In this document: in pieces, positions 1-8,056 of the stretch | Position numbering within the stretch: position 1 is the first letter of the stretch | Layout of the letters: every line of letters starts with the position of its first letter | Origin: an uncultured Hungatella sp. | GTDB lineage: Bacteria; Bacillota; Clostridia; Lachnospirales; Lachnospiraceae | NCBI GenBank assembly: GCA_910585645.1 | Contig: CAJUFP010000116.1 | Location: 1 to 14,122 of the forward strand | Length of the DNA: 14,122 nt | Reading direction: 5' to 3' | The notes under the pieces: model-generated | What the model was told of the DNA's origin: nothing | The model's input: only the letters and a program-made list of their open reading frames with translations | Database searches by the model: none | Position numbers and translations under genes: made by a program

Positions 1-81
1 TGAACCCGGACGGGACATCTCTCCTTCTCTGACTGGCATCACGACAATCCCCGCCTTTGCTCACTCAATTATATATCCCCC
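1..81 (-). other. Sequence downstream of polC, edge of the next gene or its leader
   Basis: No terminator hairpin follows the polC stop. Several short open frames with ATG or GTG starts run off the window edge, for example an ATG at about 22 with GAAGGAG only two bases before it and a GTG near 62, but none is long enough to identify. By gene order in Clostridia the next gene would be rimP; this is inference only. Confidence 0.3.
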
Positions 82-95
82 TTACGCAAAATCAA
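68..95 (-). promoter_or_regulatory. Possible promoter at the end of polC for the next gene
   Basis: The minus strand has TTGATT (90-95, four of six) inside the last polC codons and TATAAT (68-73, perfect) after the stop, with a 16-base spacer. It would drive whatever follows polC, in relatives usually rimP-nusA-infB. The -10 box lies in a short AT-rich stretch, so chance is possible. Confidence 0.4.
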
Positions 96-3000
96 ACAAA
101 GACAACTGATTGGACTCCGGCAGATCCCCAAACAGCCCCAGATCCCCCATCAAATCGCAGATGGTCTTGCTGACCTTGGTGCGGTTCCTGAAATCCTCCT
201 TGGACAAGAACGGCCCGTCCTTCACCGCGTCCACCACGCCGTCCGCCGCCTTGTCCCCCAGACCGTCTATGCTGGCAAAGGACGGCATCAGTTTTCCGTC
301 TATGATCTGAAAATCCCTTGCCTTGGCCCTGTAGATGTCCAGAGGCACAAACTCAAACCCTCTGGCATACATCTCCTGGACCACCCGCATATCCCTCATG
401 GAGTCCTGTTCCTTCTTGGACAAACTGTCCCACCGCTTCTTATAATCTGCTATGTAGTATTCCAGCTTATCCCGCCCCTGGCACATGATCTCATAGCTGA
501 AAGCATTGGCACGGATGCTGAAAAACGCCGCGTAGTAGGCCAGGGGATAAAACACCTTGCAGTAGGCGATGCGCCAGGCCATCATCACGTAGGCCGCCGC
601 GTGGGCCTTTGGGAACATGTACTTGATCTTTAAACAGGAGTCAATATACCACTGTGGCACGTCATGAGCCAGCATGGCCTCGATCCAGTCCGGCTTCAGC
701 CCTTTGCCCTTTCGCACCGACTCCATGATGGTAAAGGAAAGCCCCTCCTCCATGCCCTTCTGGATCAGGTACACCATGATATCGTCACGGCAGCAGATGG
801 CCGTCTGGATAGTGGCCTGACCGCTTAGGATCAGGTCCTTGGCATTGCCCAGCCACACGTCCGTGCCGTGGGCCAGTCCGGCGATCCGCACCAGGTCGGA
901 GAAATACTTAGGCTTGGCGTCCAGAAGCATCTGCATGGCAAAATCCGTTCCGAACTCCGGCACCCCCAAAGCCCCCAGGGGACAGCCGCCGATATCCTCC
1001 GGCGTGATGCCCAGGGCAGAAGTGTTCTGAAACAGGGACATGACCTCCTTACAGTCCAGGGGAATGTCCTTCACCGGGTCCAGCCCGGTAAGGTCCTGCA
1101 GCATCCGGATCATCGTGGGATCATCGTGTCCCAGAATGTCCAGCTTTAACAGGTTGTGGTCAATGGAGTGGTAATCAAAATGGGTGGTCACCGTGGTGGT
1201 CTCCATGTCATTGGCAGGCCGCTGGACCGGGGTAAAGGAATAGATCTCCTCCCCCACCGGCAGGACCACGATTCCCCCCGGGTGCTGTCCCGTGGTCCGC
1301 CGCACCCCCACGCACCCCTGGACGATGCGGTTGATCTCGCAGCCTCTCTTCCGGTCCCCCCGCTCCTCATAGTAGTTCTTCACATACCCGTAGGCCGTCT
1401 TGTCCGCCAGGGTGCCGATGGTCCCGGCCCGAAAGGTCTGGCCTTTACCGAAGATCACCTCCGTGTAGTCGTGGGCATGGCTCTGGTACTCCCCGGAAAA
1501 ATTTAAGTCAATATCCGGCTCCTTGTCCCCCTTAAATCCCAGAAATGTCTCAAAAGGGATGTCGTGGCCGTCCTTTTTCATCAGGGCGCCGCACTTTGGG
1601 CACTCCTTATCCGGCATATCGCACCCGCTCATCCCCCCGAACTTCTTTACCTCCTCAGAGTCAAAGTCCGAATAGTGGCACTCCGGGCAGTAATAGTGGG
1701 GGCTTAAAGGGTTCACCTCCGTGATCCCGGACATGGTAGCCACCAGGGAAGACCCTACGGACCCTCGGGATCCCACCAGATACCCGTCCTCATTGGACTT
1801 CCACACCAGCTTCTGGGCGATAATGTACATAACCGCAAATCCATTGGAGATAATGGAGTTTAACTCCCGCTCCAGCCGCTCCACCACGATCTCCGGCAGA
1901 TTGTCCCCGTAAAGCTCTCTGGCCCGGTTGTAGCAGATATTTCTTAAGGTCTCGTCAGAGTTTTCGATCACCGGAGGGCATTTGTCCGGCCGCACAGGCG
2001 AGATGTTCTCGCACTGGTCGGCAATGCGCCTGGTGTTGGTGATCACCACCTCCTCCGCCTTGTCAGGCCCCAGGTAGGCGAACTCGTCAAGCATCTCCTG
2101 GGTGGTCCGAAGATACAAAGGCGCCTGGTCGTCGCTGTCCTTAAACTTCCTGTGGGACATGATGATCCTGCGGTAAATCTCATCCTCCGGGTCGAGAAAA
2201 TGCACGTCGCAGGTGGCGCACACCGGTTTGTTAAACTCCTCCCCCAGATGAACGATCTTCCGGTTAATGTTTTTTAGATCCTCCTCGCTCTCTATGGAGC
2301 TGTCCTCATCCCGAAGCATAAAATCATTGTTGCCAATGGGCTGGATCTCCAGATAATCGTAAAAATCCACGATCTTTCCCACCTCCGTGTCCGGGATCCC
2401 CCGAAGCACCGCCTGATAAAGCTCCCCCGCCTCACAGGCCGAGCCGATGATCAGCCCCTCCCTGTACTTGCGCAGCAGGCTTCTGGGGATCCTGGGCCTT
2501 TTGTGGTAATAGTCAATGTGGGACCAGGACACCAGCCGGTACAGATTGGTCCGCCCCAGGTCATTCTTGGCCAGGATGATCACGTGGTAGGAAGGCAGCT
2601 TTTTTATCTTTTCCCTGTCCATGTCCCCCAGACGGTTTAACTCGTCAAGGGTGTGGATGTCCCTGGCCTTTAACATCTTCAAAAACGCCAGAAAGATCTC
2701 CGCCGTGGCCTCGGCGTCCTCCACGGCCCGGTGATGGTTCTCCAGGGAAATGTTCAGCACTTTTGCCACCGAATCCAGCTTATAGCGGCTGATCTGGGGC
2801 AACAAAATTCTCGCCAGGGCCACCGTGTCCAGCACCGTAGGATCAAAGGGAAGGCCCAAAAGCCTTGCGTTCCGGTCAATAAAGCTGACGTCAAAAGAGG
2901 CGTTGTGGGCCACCAGGGCCGCCCCCTCACAGAACTTTAAGAAATCCGGCAAAACCTTGTCGATCTTAGGCGCGTCCAGAACCATGGCGTCGTTGATCTT

Positions 3001-4659
3001 TGTCAGCTGTTCGATGCGGAAAGGGATAGGCTCGTCCGGATTGACAAAAGTGCTGAACCGGTCTGTGATCTTCCCTTTTTCCACCCGCACCGCCCCGATC
3101 TCGATAATATGGTTGGTGAGAGGCGAAAATCCTGTGGTCTCAATGTCAAACACCACGTAAGGGTCGTCAAAATCCTGGCCTCTGCCATTGTCCACCAGCT
3201 GTTTCTCGTCATCCACCAGATACCCTTCCACCCCGTAGATGACCTTAAACGGATCTCCTTTGTCCAGGGCGTGGCTGGCATCCGGAAATGCCTGGACGCA
3301 CCCGTGGTCCGTGATGGCCAGAGCGGGCATGCCCCACTTTTTGGCCCGCTTCACCAGATCTTTCACGTCGCTGACCCCGTCCATATCGCTCATCTTGGTG
3401 TGGCAGTGGAGCTCCACCCGCTTCACCAGGCTGTTATCTGTCCTCTGGTCCGAGAAATCCTCGCATTTTTTTAAGCCCACCACAGACCCGATGGTCAGCT
3501 CCCCGTCAAACTTGTCAATGGTGGTCATGCCCTTTAACTTGATAAACTGCCCCTTATTCACTGCCTTGTCAATATCCTCCAGGGCGTCCTCCCGGACAAA
3601 CAGCTTCACGGTGATGGTATCCGTAAAATCCGTGACATCAAAGATCACAATGGTCTTGCCGCTTTTTAAAAGCCGGCTGTCCTTGGCAATGATCTTGCCC
3701 CGGATGGTCACTTCCCCCATCTCGCCGGCAATGTCCCGGATCTGGGAAAATTCGTCCTCAAAATCCCGGCCGTAGAGCACGTCCGGGTTGTCGCTCTTTT
3801 TTTGGTAACTGCCGAATCTGCGGGGTTCTTTGGAGAAGGTTTTTTTCCCGGTGTCCCCAGATCTTCCGCTGTCAAAAAATGCCCCTGGCGAGGTAACTTC
3901 TCCCTTTGCGTCTCTGCCTGCCTGGGGCAAAGGCTGTGCCCCGGCCATAGCCGCCTTACTCCTCTGCCCATTCGCATCCGCGGTCCGCCCTTTTTCAGCC
4001 GCAGGATCGCCGGTTCCCCTGGCCGCAGGCCTTTTGTCATCCACATATTCGTTCTGCCCCGGAACATTTCCCGCAAACATGGGATGATTCAGGATTTTCT
4101 CTTCAATCTCTCTCTGGATCTGGGCCTCCCTCTGTTTTAACAGTGTGTTCTCTGACGCTTCTACAAACTCATATTCCACATCCACCGGCAGTCCGCACCG
4201 CTCGTAAAAAATTTTCTCCAGGATTCGTTTCAAATCCCCTGTTTTTTCCCGAAAAACCCCATTGTCCTCCACAGTCATCCGCAGCAGATTTGTCTGCGGA
4301 AAACTGCATCTGGCTTTTCTCATGATATTATACTCCACAATACTGTAGCTTTTCAGCTCATAGAGCAGGCTATCCCTGTATACCTGAAAAAGCTTCTCCG
4401 GATTATACTGTCCTGACAGACTGTATTTCTCCATGATCTTTACCGTAAGTTTTTTTCCGGGAAACAACTGCTCCCGAATCCCTTTCTCCAGGGCATGGAT
4501 GTTTCTCTTATCGATCAGCCTTGGGCTGTTTATGTAGACGCGTAGAGAACTTCGATCCCTGGTGGAAGAAACCCGCTCCACACAGACCAGTCTGAAAAGC
4601 TCATTCATCTCCGCTGTCATATGTAGATCTGGAAATACCTCCAGAAATGATTTTGCCAT
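82..4659 (-). CDS. polC: DNA polymerase III alpha subunit, PolC type (replicative polymerase with built-in 3'-5' exonuclease)
   Basis: This is the Gram-positive replicative polymerase, 1525 aa from the chosen ATG. Domains in order: N-terminal domain (~1-190), a charged Ala/Gly/Arg-rich linker (~195-290), OB fold (~310-395), PHP domain beginning with HCHTKMSD (~418) and ITDHG (~449), an inserted DEDDh exonuclease with DIETTG (505-510), HNASFD (585-590) and H643/D648, then the polymerase core. The core has a zinc-binding Cys set (C991, C994, C1013, C1020, C1023) and the catalytic PDIDLNFSGE with D1049 and D1051. The protein ends in a QLSLF clamp-binding motif. Known Bacillus PolC is about 1440 aa; the long linker explains the excess. 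I preferred the ATG at 4659 to the in-frame GTG at 4677 because CAGGAGTGG lies 5-7 bases before it. The gene starts 21 bp after the fliB-like stop with no terminator between them, so it is probably co-transcribed. The first ~195 codons are AT-richer than the rest. Confidence 0.98.
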   Translation of the reverse strand: MAKSFLEVFPDLHMTAEMNELFRLVCVERVSSTRDRSSLRVYINSPRLIDKRNIHALEKGIREQLFPGKKLTVKIMEKYSLSGQYNPEKLFQVYRDSLLYELKSYSIVEYNIMRKARCSFPQTNLLRMTVEDNGVFREKTGDLKRILEKIFYERCGLPVDVEYEFVEASENTLLKQREAQIQREIEEKILNHPMFAGNVPGQNEYVDDKRPAARGTGDPAAEKGRTADANGQRSKAAMAGAQPLPQAGRDAKGEVTSPGAFFDSGRSGDTGKKTFSKEPRRFGSYQKKSDNPDVLYGRDFEDEFSQIRDIAGEMGEVTIRGKIIAKDSRLLKSGKTIVIFDVTDFTDTITVKLFVREDALEDIDKAVNKGQFIKLKGMTTIDKFDGELTIGSVVGLKKCEDFSDQRTDNSLVKRVELHCHTKMSDMDGVSDVKDLVKRAKKWGMPALAITDHGCVQAFPDASHALDKGDPFKVIYGVEGYLVDDEKQLVDNGRGQDFDDPYVVFDIETTGFSPLTNHIIEIGAVRVEKGKITDRFSTFVNPDEPIPFRIEQLTKINDAMVLDAPKIDKVLPDFLKFCEGAALVAHNASFDVSFIDRNARLLGLPFDPTVLDTVALARILLPQISRYKLDSVAKVLNISLENHHRAVEDAEATAEIFLAFLKMLKARDIHTLDELNRLGDMDREKIKKLPSYHVIILAKNDLGRTNLYRLVSWSHIDYYHKRPRIPRSLLRKYREGLIIGSACEAGELYQAVLRGIPDTEVGKIVDFYDYLEIQPIGNNDFMLRDEDSSIESEEDLKNINRKIVHLGEEFNKPVCATCDVHFLDPEDEIYRRIIMSHRKFKDSDDQAPLYLRTTQEMLDEFAYLGPDKAEEVVITNTRRIADQCENISPVRPDKCPPVIENSDETLRNICYNRARELYGDNLPEIVVERLERELNSIISNGFAVMYIIAQKLVWKSNEDGYLVGSRGSVGSSLVATMSGITEVNPLSPHYYCPECHYSDFDSEEVKKFGGMSGCDMPDKECPKCGALMKKDGHDIPFETFLGFKGDKEPDIDLNFSGEYQSHAHDYTEVIFGKGQTFRAGTIGTLADKTAYGYVKNYYEERGDRKRGCEINRIVQGCVGVRRTTGQHPGGIVVLPVGEEIYSFTPVQRPANDMETTTVTTHFDYHSIDHNLLKLDILGHDDPTMIRMLQDLTGLDPVKDIPLDCKEVMSLFQNTSALGITPEDIGGCPLGALGVPEFGTDFAMQMLLDAKPKYFSDLVRIAGLAHGTDVWLGNAKDLILSGQATIQTAICCRDDIMVYLIQKGMEEGLSFTIMESVRKGKGLKPDWIEAMLAHDVPQWYIDSCLKIKYMFPKAHAAAYVMMAWRIAYCKVFYPLAYYAAFFSIRANAFSYEIMCQGRDKLEYYIADYKKRWDSLSKKEQDSMRDMRVVQEMYARGFEFVPLDIYRAKARDFQIIDGKLMPSFASIDGLGDKAADGVVDAVKDGPFLSKEDFRNRTKVSKTICDLMGDLGLFGDLPESNQLSLFDFA

Positions 4660-4663
4660 CTTA

Positions 4664-4672
4664 CCACTCCTG
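4664..4672 (-). promoter_or_regulatory. Shine-Dalgarno site that fixes the polC start
   Basis: On the minus strand this reads CAGGAGTGG and ends four bases before the ATG at 4659. It overlaps the alternative upstream GTG codon (4675-4677) closely enough that it could not serve that codon, which supports the shorter PolC. Confidence 0.8.
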
Positions 4673-4680
4673 TTCACGTT

Positions 4681-5841
4681 TTAAAGGATCGTCATAAGCA
4701 GCACTCCTGCTCCGCTGGCCAAATTTTTCTCATGAATATGCTTCAAAAGGTCTGTTTCAAACTTTGAGGAATGTTCCGCAACTCTGCTGATACAGGAAAT
4801 AATATAAATATAATCTTCCCGATCAATCCTCCCCCCTTGCTTCACAAAATCCGCTAAGAGGATCATCTGGATCATAGCAAACTCAACCGCTGTGTAAATA
4901 AACTTTTCTTTTGACTTTTCATACTCCGGTATGGTGATCATATAGGAAAAGATGCGATAAACCCAATAGTTTGTATAAAATCTGCCATACTCGGCTCTGC
5001 AGTTTTCTTTAAACGCCTGTACATCCGATAAATACTGCTCCATTCCGCATTCTGAAAAATACAGTTCTGCCTGCCTGATCAATTTTGCGAAACGCTGGGA
5101 TTCTGCCTGTGTATATTGTTGCATGATGAAAAACAGCTGTCTAAGAAACTGATACTGTTTTCTTCCATCCACAAGCTGGCCGATCCGCGTTTCCAACCCC
5201 CAAAGAATGGCTTCCTGAGCGTAAAGGCTGACCTCCTTTTCAAATGCTTCGCCATCAAGCTGATCCTCCCGATACATACGGATTCCCTCTTCCAGAACCG
5301 TAAACGCTGTAAACAGGCGGGTATTCAGGGATATCTGGGGCATACTCTGAAGGATTTCCACCATAGACGCCCGCACTGTACACTCAAATAAATACAACCG
5401 CAAATGCGGATACTCCGACACGGTTCTCTGATCCTGACCAGTATCAAACTCAACCGCGTCTTTTTCCATCAGCATCGATATGACCTCCGGACAGGACATA
5501 AAAAGATACCCTTCTAAGGTTTCACCGTACTGATGAAACTGACGGGGATACATCGTACAGACCGTACTTAAATACTCAGGTCCCAATTTGAGCACAACTC
5601 TGCACAGGTTATTATCAGTCAGCATCGGACACCTTTTATGATCAGCCAGCCGGACAGATACCCTGCCTTTGGTATCATCAAGCCACTCTTTTGCCAAAAC
5701 GCCCAGCTGTTCTTCTTTCTCGATCATTTTTTCATAAGTTTCTTTATCTATTTCCACTCTCCAGCCCACGCAGCATGTGTTTGAACAGGCGTCCGCGCTG
5801 CATTTAAACTCCTTATATATATCTACTGTAAGATAGTTCAC
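4681..5841 (-). CDS. fliB: FliB-family flagellin lysine-N-methylase (Cys-rich protein methyltransferase)
   Basis: The 386-aa protein matches the FliB family, known for N-methylating lysines on flagellin and reported to depend on an Fe-S cluster. What is seen: an N-terminal Cys cluster C14-x4-C19-x3-C23-C24 within a KCSADACSNTCCVGW stretch, then RCPML (C71), LC (C80), VCTMYPRQ (C95) and SCPE (C117), the usual spaced cysteines of this family, all intact. The rest is helical with no signal peptide. Salmonella FliB is about 400 aa, so this is full length. I chose the GTG at 5841 over an in-frame ATG at 5877 because AAAGGAA lies five bases upstream and the family N-terminus (MxYLTxxxYKxFKC) begins there. 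The gene sits 32 bp after ispG and 21 bp before polC. Its GC is well below its neighbours, suggesting acquisition. No flagellin gene is in view, so the substrate here is inferred only. Confidence 0.85.
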   Translation of the reverse strand: MNYLTVDIYKEFKCSADACSNTCCVGWRVEIDKETYEKMIEKEEQLGVLAKEWLDDTKGRVSVRLADHKRCPMLTDNNLCRVVLKLGPEYLSTVCTMYPRQFHQYGETLEGYLFMSCPEVISMLMEKDAVEFDTGQDQRTVSEYPHLRLYLFECTVRASMVEILQSMPQISLNTRLFTAFTVLEEGIRMYREDQLDGEAFEKEVSLYAQEAILWGLETRIGQLVDGRKQYQFLRQLFFIMQQYTQAESQRFAKLIRQAELYFSECGMEQYLSDVQAFKENCRAEYGRFYTNYWVYRIFSYMITIPEYEKSKEKFIYTAVEFAMIQMILLADFVKQGGRIDREDYIYIISCISRVAEHSSKFETDLLKHIHEKNLASGAGVLLMTIL

Positions 5842-5846
5842 AACAG

Positions 5847-5853
5847 TTCCTTT
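5847..5853 (-). promoter_or_regulatory. Shine-Dalgarno site that fixes the fliB GTG start
   Basis: The minus strand reads AAAGGAA, then CTGTT, then GTG at 5841. The in-frame ATG at 5877, which overlaps the ispG stop as ATGA, has no comparably placed purine-rich site, so GTG is the better start. The ATG could still give a 12-residue extension by translational coupling. Confidence 0.7.
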
Positions 5854-5856
5854 CTC

Positions 5857-5876
5857 TGATATGCCATGGTATATCA
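5857..5876 (-). repeat. 20-bp near-perfect palindrome at the ispG/fliB junction
   Basis: The minus strand has TGATAT, A, CCATGG, C, ATATCA: nine of ten base pairs match around a CCATGG centre. Its right end on the plus strand (5874-5876) is the ispG stop codon, and it ends just before the fliB ribosome-binding site. There is no T-run after it, so it is not a typical terminator. It could be an operator, a weak RNA hairpin masking the fliB start region, or chance. Confidence 0.5.
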
Positions 5877-6932
5877 TCCCCGCAGCTTCAAAAGCTCCTC
5901 CCGAAGAGCCGCCAAAAGCTCCCCTTCCGGAAGCTTTCTGACCACCTCCCCTTTCCTTATAAGAAGCCCTTCTCCCACACCTCCCGCGATCCCAAGGTCC
6001 GCCTCCTTGGCCTCCCCCGGCCCGTTGACCACGCAGCCCATGACAGCCACCTTCACGTCCAGATCGTCAAATTCCGTCACCATAGTCTCCACCTGCCCGG
6101 CCAGGCCGATCAGGTCGATCCGTGTTCTCCCGCAGGTAGGACAGGATACCACCGTAACCCCGCCCTTTCTAAGGCCCAGAGTCTTTAAGATCAGCTTTGC
6201 CGACTTCACCTCCTCCACCGGAGCCCCTGTCAGGGAAACTCTGATGGTGTCCCCGATCCCCTGACTTAAGATCAGCCCCAGCCCTATGGCCGACTTAATA
6301 TTGCCCGCTGTCAGAGTCCCGGCCTCGGTGATTCCCACATGGAGAGGATACCTGGTTTTGCCGGCAATCAGCTCATGGGCTTTGATGCACATAAGAACGT
6401 CGGAGGACTTGATGCTGATCACCAGGTTGTCATATCCCATATCCTCGATAATCCTCACCTTGTCCAGGGCGCTCTCCACGATTCCCTCCGCCGTAACGCC
6501 GCCGTACTTTGCGATCAGGTCCTTTTCCAGGGACCCGCTGTTGACCCCCACGCGGATGGGGATCCCCCGCTCCCTGGCCTTATCCACCACGGCCCGCACC
6601 CGGTCCGCAGAACCGATATTGCCGGGATTAATGCGGATCTTATCCGCCCCGTTCTCTATGGCCGCAATGGCCAGGCGGTAATCAAAATGAATGTCAGCCA
6701 CCAAGGGGATGTGGATCTGCCTTTTGATCCGGCCCAACCCCTCTGCCGCCTCCTTTGTGGGAACCGCCACCCGGATAATGTCGCATCCCGCCTTCTCCAA
6801 TTCCAGGATCTGCTCCACCGTAGCCTTCACATCCTCGGTCTTGGTGTTGCACATAGACTGGATCAGGATCGGATTTCCGCCTCCGATCACCCGGTCCCCG
6901 ATCCGCACGATCCTGCTTTCCTCTCTTCCCAT
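5874..6932 (-). CDS. ispG: 4-hydroxy-3-methylbut-2-enyl diphosphate synthase (flavodoxin/ferredoxin type)
   Basis: IspG (GcpE) converts methylerythritol cyclodiphosphate to HMBPP, the penultimate step of the MEP isoprenoid pathway, using a [4Fe-4S] cluster in the cytoplasm. The 352-aa protein shows the TIM-barrel start (IQSMCNTKTED, ~24-34), ADIHFDYRLA (~79-88), RINPGNIG (100-107) and the cluster ligands C264-x2-C267, C300 and E307 in SCPTCGR and GCVVNGPGEA. The length is that of the short bacterial form. AAGGAG lies four bases before the ATG. The gene follows rseP by 24 bp. Dxr is two genes upstream, so two MEP enzymes share the operon. In Clostridia ispG commonly lies directly before polC; here the fliB-like gene separates them. 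Confidence 0.97.
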   Translation of the reverse strand: MGREESRIVRIGDRVIGGGNPILIQSMCNTKTEDVKATVEQILELEKAGCDIIRVAVPTKEAAEGLGRIKRQIHIPLVADIHFDYRLAIAAIENGADKIRINPGNIGSADRVRAVVDKARERGIPIRVGVNSGSLEKDLIAKYGGVTAEGIVESALDKVRIIEDMGYDNLVISIKSSDVLMCIKAHELIAGKTRYPLHVGITEAGTLTAGNIKSAIGLGLILSQGIGDTIRVSLTGAPVEEVKSAKLILKTLGLRKGGVTVVSCPTCGRTRIDLIGLAGQVETMVTEFDDLDVKVAVMGCVVNGPGEAKEADLGIAGGVGEGLLIRKGEVVRKLPEGELLAALREELLKLRG

Positions 6933-6956
6933 GGTTCTCCTTAACTCCCTTCTCCC

Positions 6957-8012
6957 CTATTTAAAAAACAACATGGCAATATCATTAAACAGCACGAACA
7001 CCATAAAGCCCATCAACAGCGCCATGCCGGCCATGTGGACCATGCCCTCCTTCTCCTTGTCAACCGGTTTCCCCCGAAGGGCCTCCAACAGAAGAAACAC
7101 CAGACGCCCTCCGTCAAGAGCCGGGATCGGCAGCAGGTTCATGACCCCTAAGTTGGCGCTCAGCATCACGCACAAATTGGCCAGCGTCAAAAGCATGGTC
7201 TCAAGCCCGTACTGCCTGGTCTCCTCCACCGTCTCGTCGATCATGCTCACCAGACGCACAGGCCCTGCCATATCCTGGGCTCCCACCTGTCCCCGGATCA
7301 TCATGCCAATGCTCTTCACCACGGTCTTCATCCAGTAGACCACCTCGTAGGCCCCGTATTTCACCGTCTCCAGAATCCCTCCCGTGGGCTGCCGATAGCC
7401 TCTGGTCTGGATCCCCAGCATGTATCCGCCGTGCTCCTCCGAGTATCTGGGCTCCAGCCGGGCCTTTCTAAGCTGGGTGGAACCGTCCTCCAGGGTCCTT
7501 CGATACTCTACGTCCACCGGCTCCGAAGGGTGCAGATACATGTACATGGTCACATCCCGGTACACCATAACCCGCTCCCCGCCCAGCCGGGTGATCACGT
7601 CCCCTGCCTCCATGCCCTGCTCCTCGGCGGAAAATCCGTCCAAAACCCCTGTCAGCTCCGCGGGATCATACCCGGCCACATGGATGATGGCCAGGGCCAG
7701 GACAAAAGCCAGGAGAAAATTAAACACCGGCCCCGCGGCAATAACCGCGATCCTGGACCACACCGGCTTGTTGTTAAACGCCTTGGGGTTGGCGTCCTCC
7801 TCATCCTCCCCCAGCATCATACAGGAACCGCCGAAAGGCAGCCCCTTTATGGAATACCGGGTCTCCCCCTTCACAAAACTAAACAGGCGGGGTCCCATGC
7901 CTATGGAGAACTCCACCACGCCGATACCGCATTTCTTCGCTACAATGAAGTGTCCAAACTCGTGGATCAGAATGATGATCCCAAACACAAGGATCGCCAC
8001 GATCATGCTCAT
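6957..8012 (-). CDS. rseP: RseP/RasP-family intramembrane zinc metalloprotease (site-2 protease)
   Basis: This membrane-embedded site-2 protease cleaves transmembrane segments of substrates such as anti-sigma factors and signal-peptide remnants; the actual substrates here are unknown. The 351-aa protein has a first membrane helix carrying the zinc motif HEFGH (17-21), a conserved GGSCMMLGEDEE stretch (~61-72), a second helix (~86-113), one PDZ domain (~117-190), and the second active-site motif NLLPIPALDGG (292-302) between C-terminal helices, with a last helix near 325-345. One PDZ domain fits the Gram-positive RasP type. The start is the ATG at 8012: an in-frame TAG lies seven codons upstream. 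The ribosome site (AGCAGG, about ten bases away) is weak. It lies between dxr and ispG, the usual position. Confidence 0.96.
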   Translation of the reverse strand: MSMIVAILVFGIIILIHEFGHFIVAKKCGIGVVEFSIGMGPRLFSFVKGETRYSIKGLPFGGSCMMLGEDEEDANPKAFNNKPVWSRIAVIAAGPVFNFLLAFVLALAIIHVAGYDPAELTGVLDGFSAEEQGMEAGDVITRLGGERVMVYRDVTMYMYLHPSEPVDVEYRRTLEDGSTQLRKARLEPRYSEEHGGYMLGIQTRGYRQPTGGILETVKYGAYEVVYWMKTVVKSIGMMIRGQVGAQDMAGPVRLVSMIDETVEETRQYGLETMLLTLANLCVMLSANLGVMNLLPIPALDGGRLVFLLLEALRGKPVDKEKEGMVHMAGMALLMGFMVFVLFNDIAMLFFK

Positions 8013-8056
8013 ACTTTCGATACCTGCTTTCTAATGAAAATAAATAGAACCTTCGG

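Noticed and set aside
3109..4140. Several plus-strand frames opposite polC
   Set aside because: They lie across conserved PolC domains and the biased linker; no independent coding evidence.
4665..4709. Direct repeat CAGGAGTG at the polC ribosome site and in the last fliB codons, thought of as a target-site duplication
   Set aside because: Both copies are on the same side of fliB and there is no copy at the ispG end; eight purine-rich bases near a ribosome site are easily chance.
5910..5940. CTTCCGGAAG palindrome and repeated GAGCTTTTG at the end of ispG
   Set aside because: They lie in coding sequence for a Glu/Leu-rich helix (EELL repeated); explained by the protein.
6339..7338. Plus-strand frames of about 200 codons opposite ispG and rseP
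   Set aside because: Shadows of strongly supported minus-strand genes; translations are rich in Arg, Pro, Ser and His with no domain pattern.
7420..8034. Open plus-strand frames of about 200 codons opposite rseP
   Set aside because: They mirror the codon pattern of rseP in GC-rich sequence, lack a good ribosome site and show no recognisable protein features.
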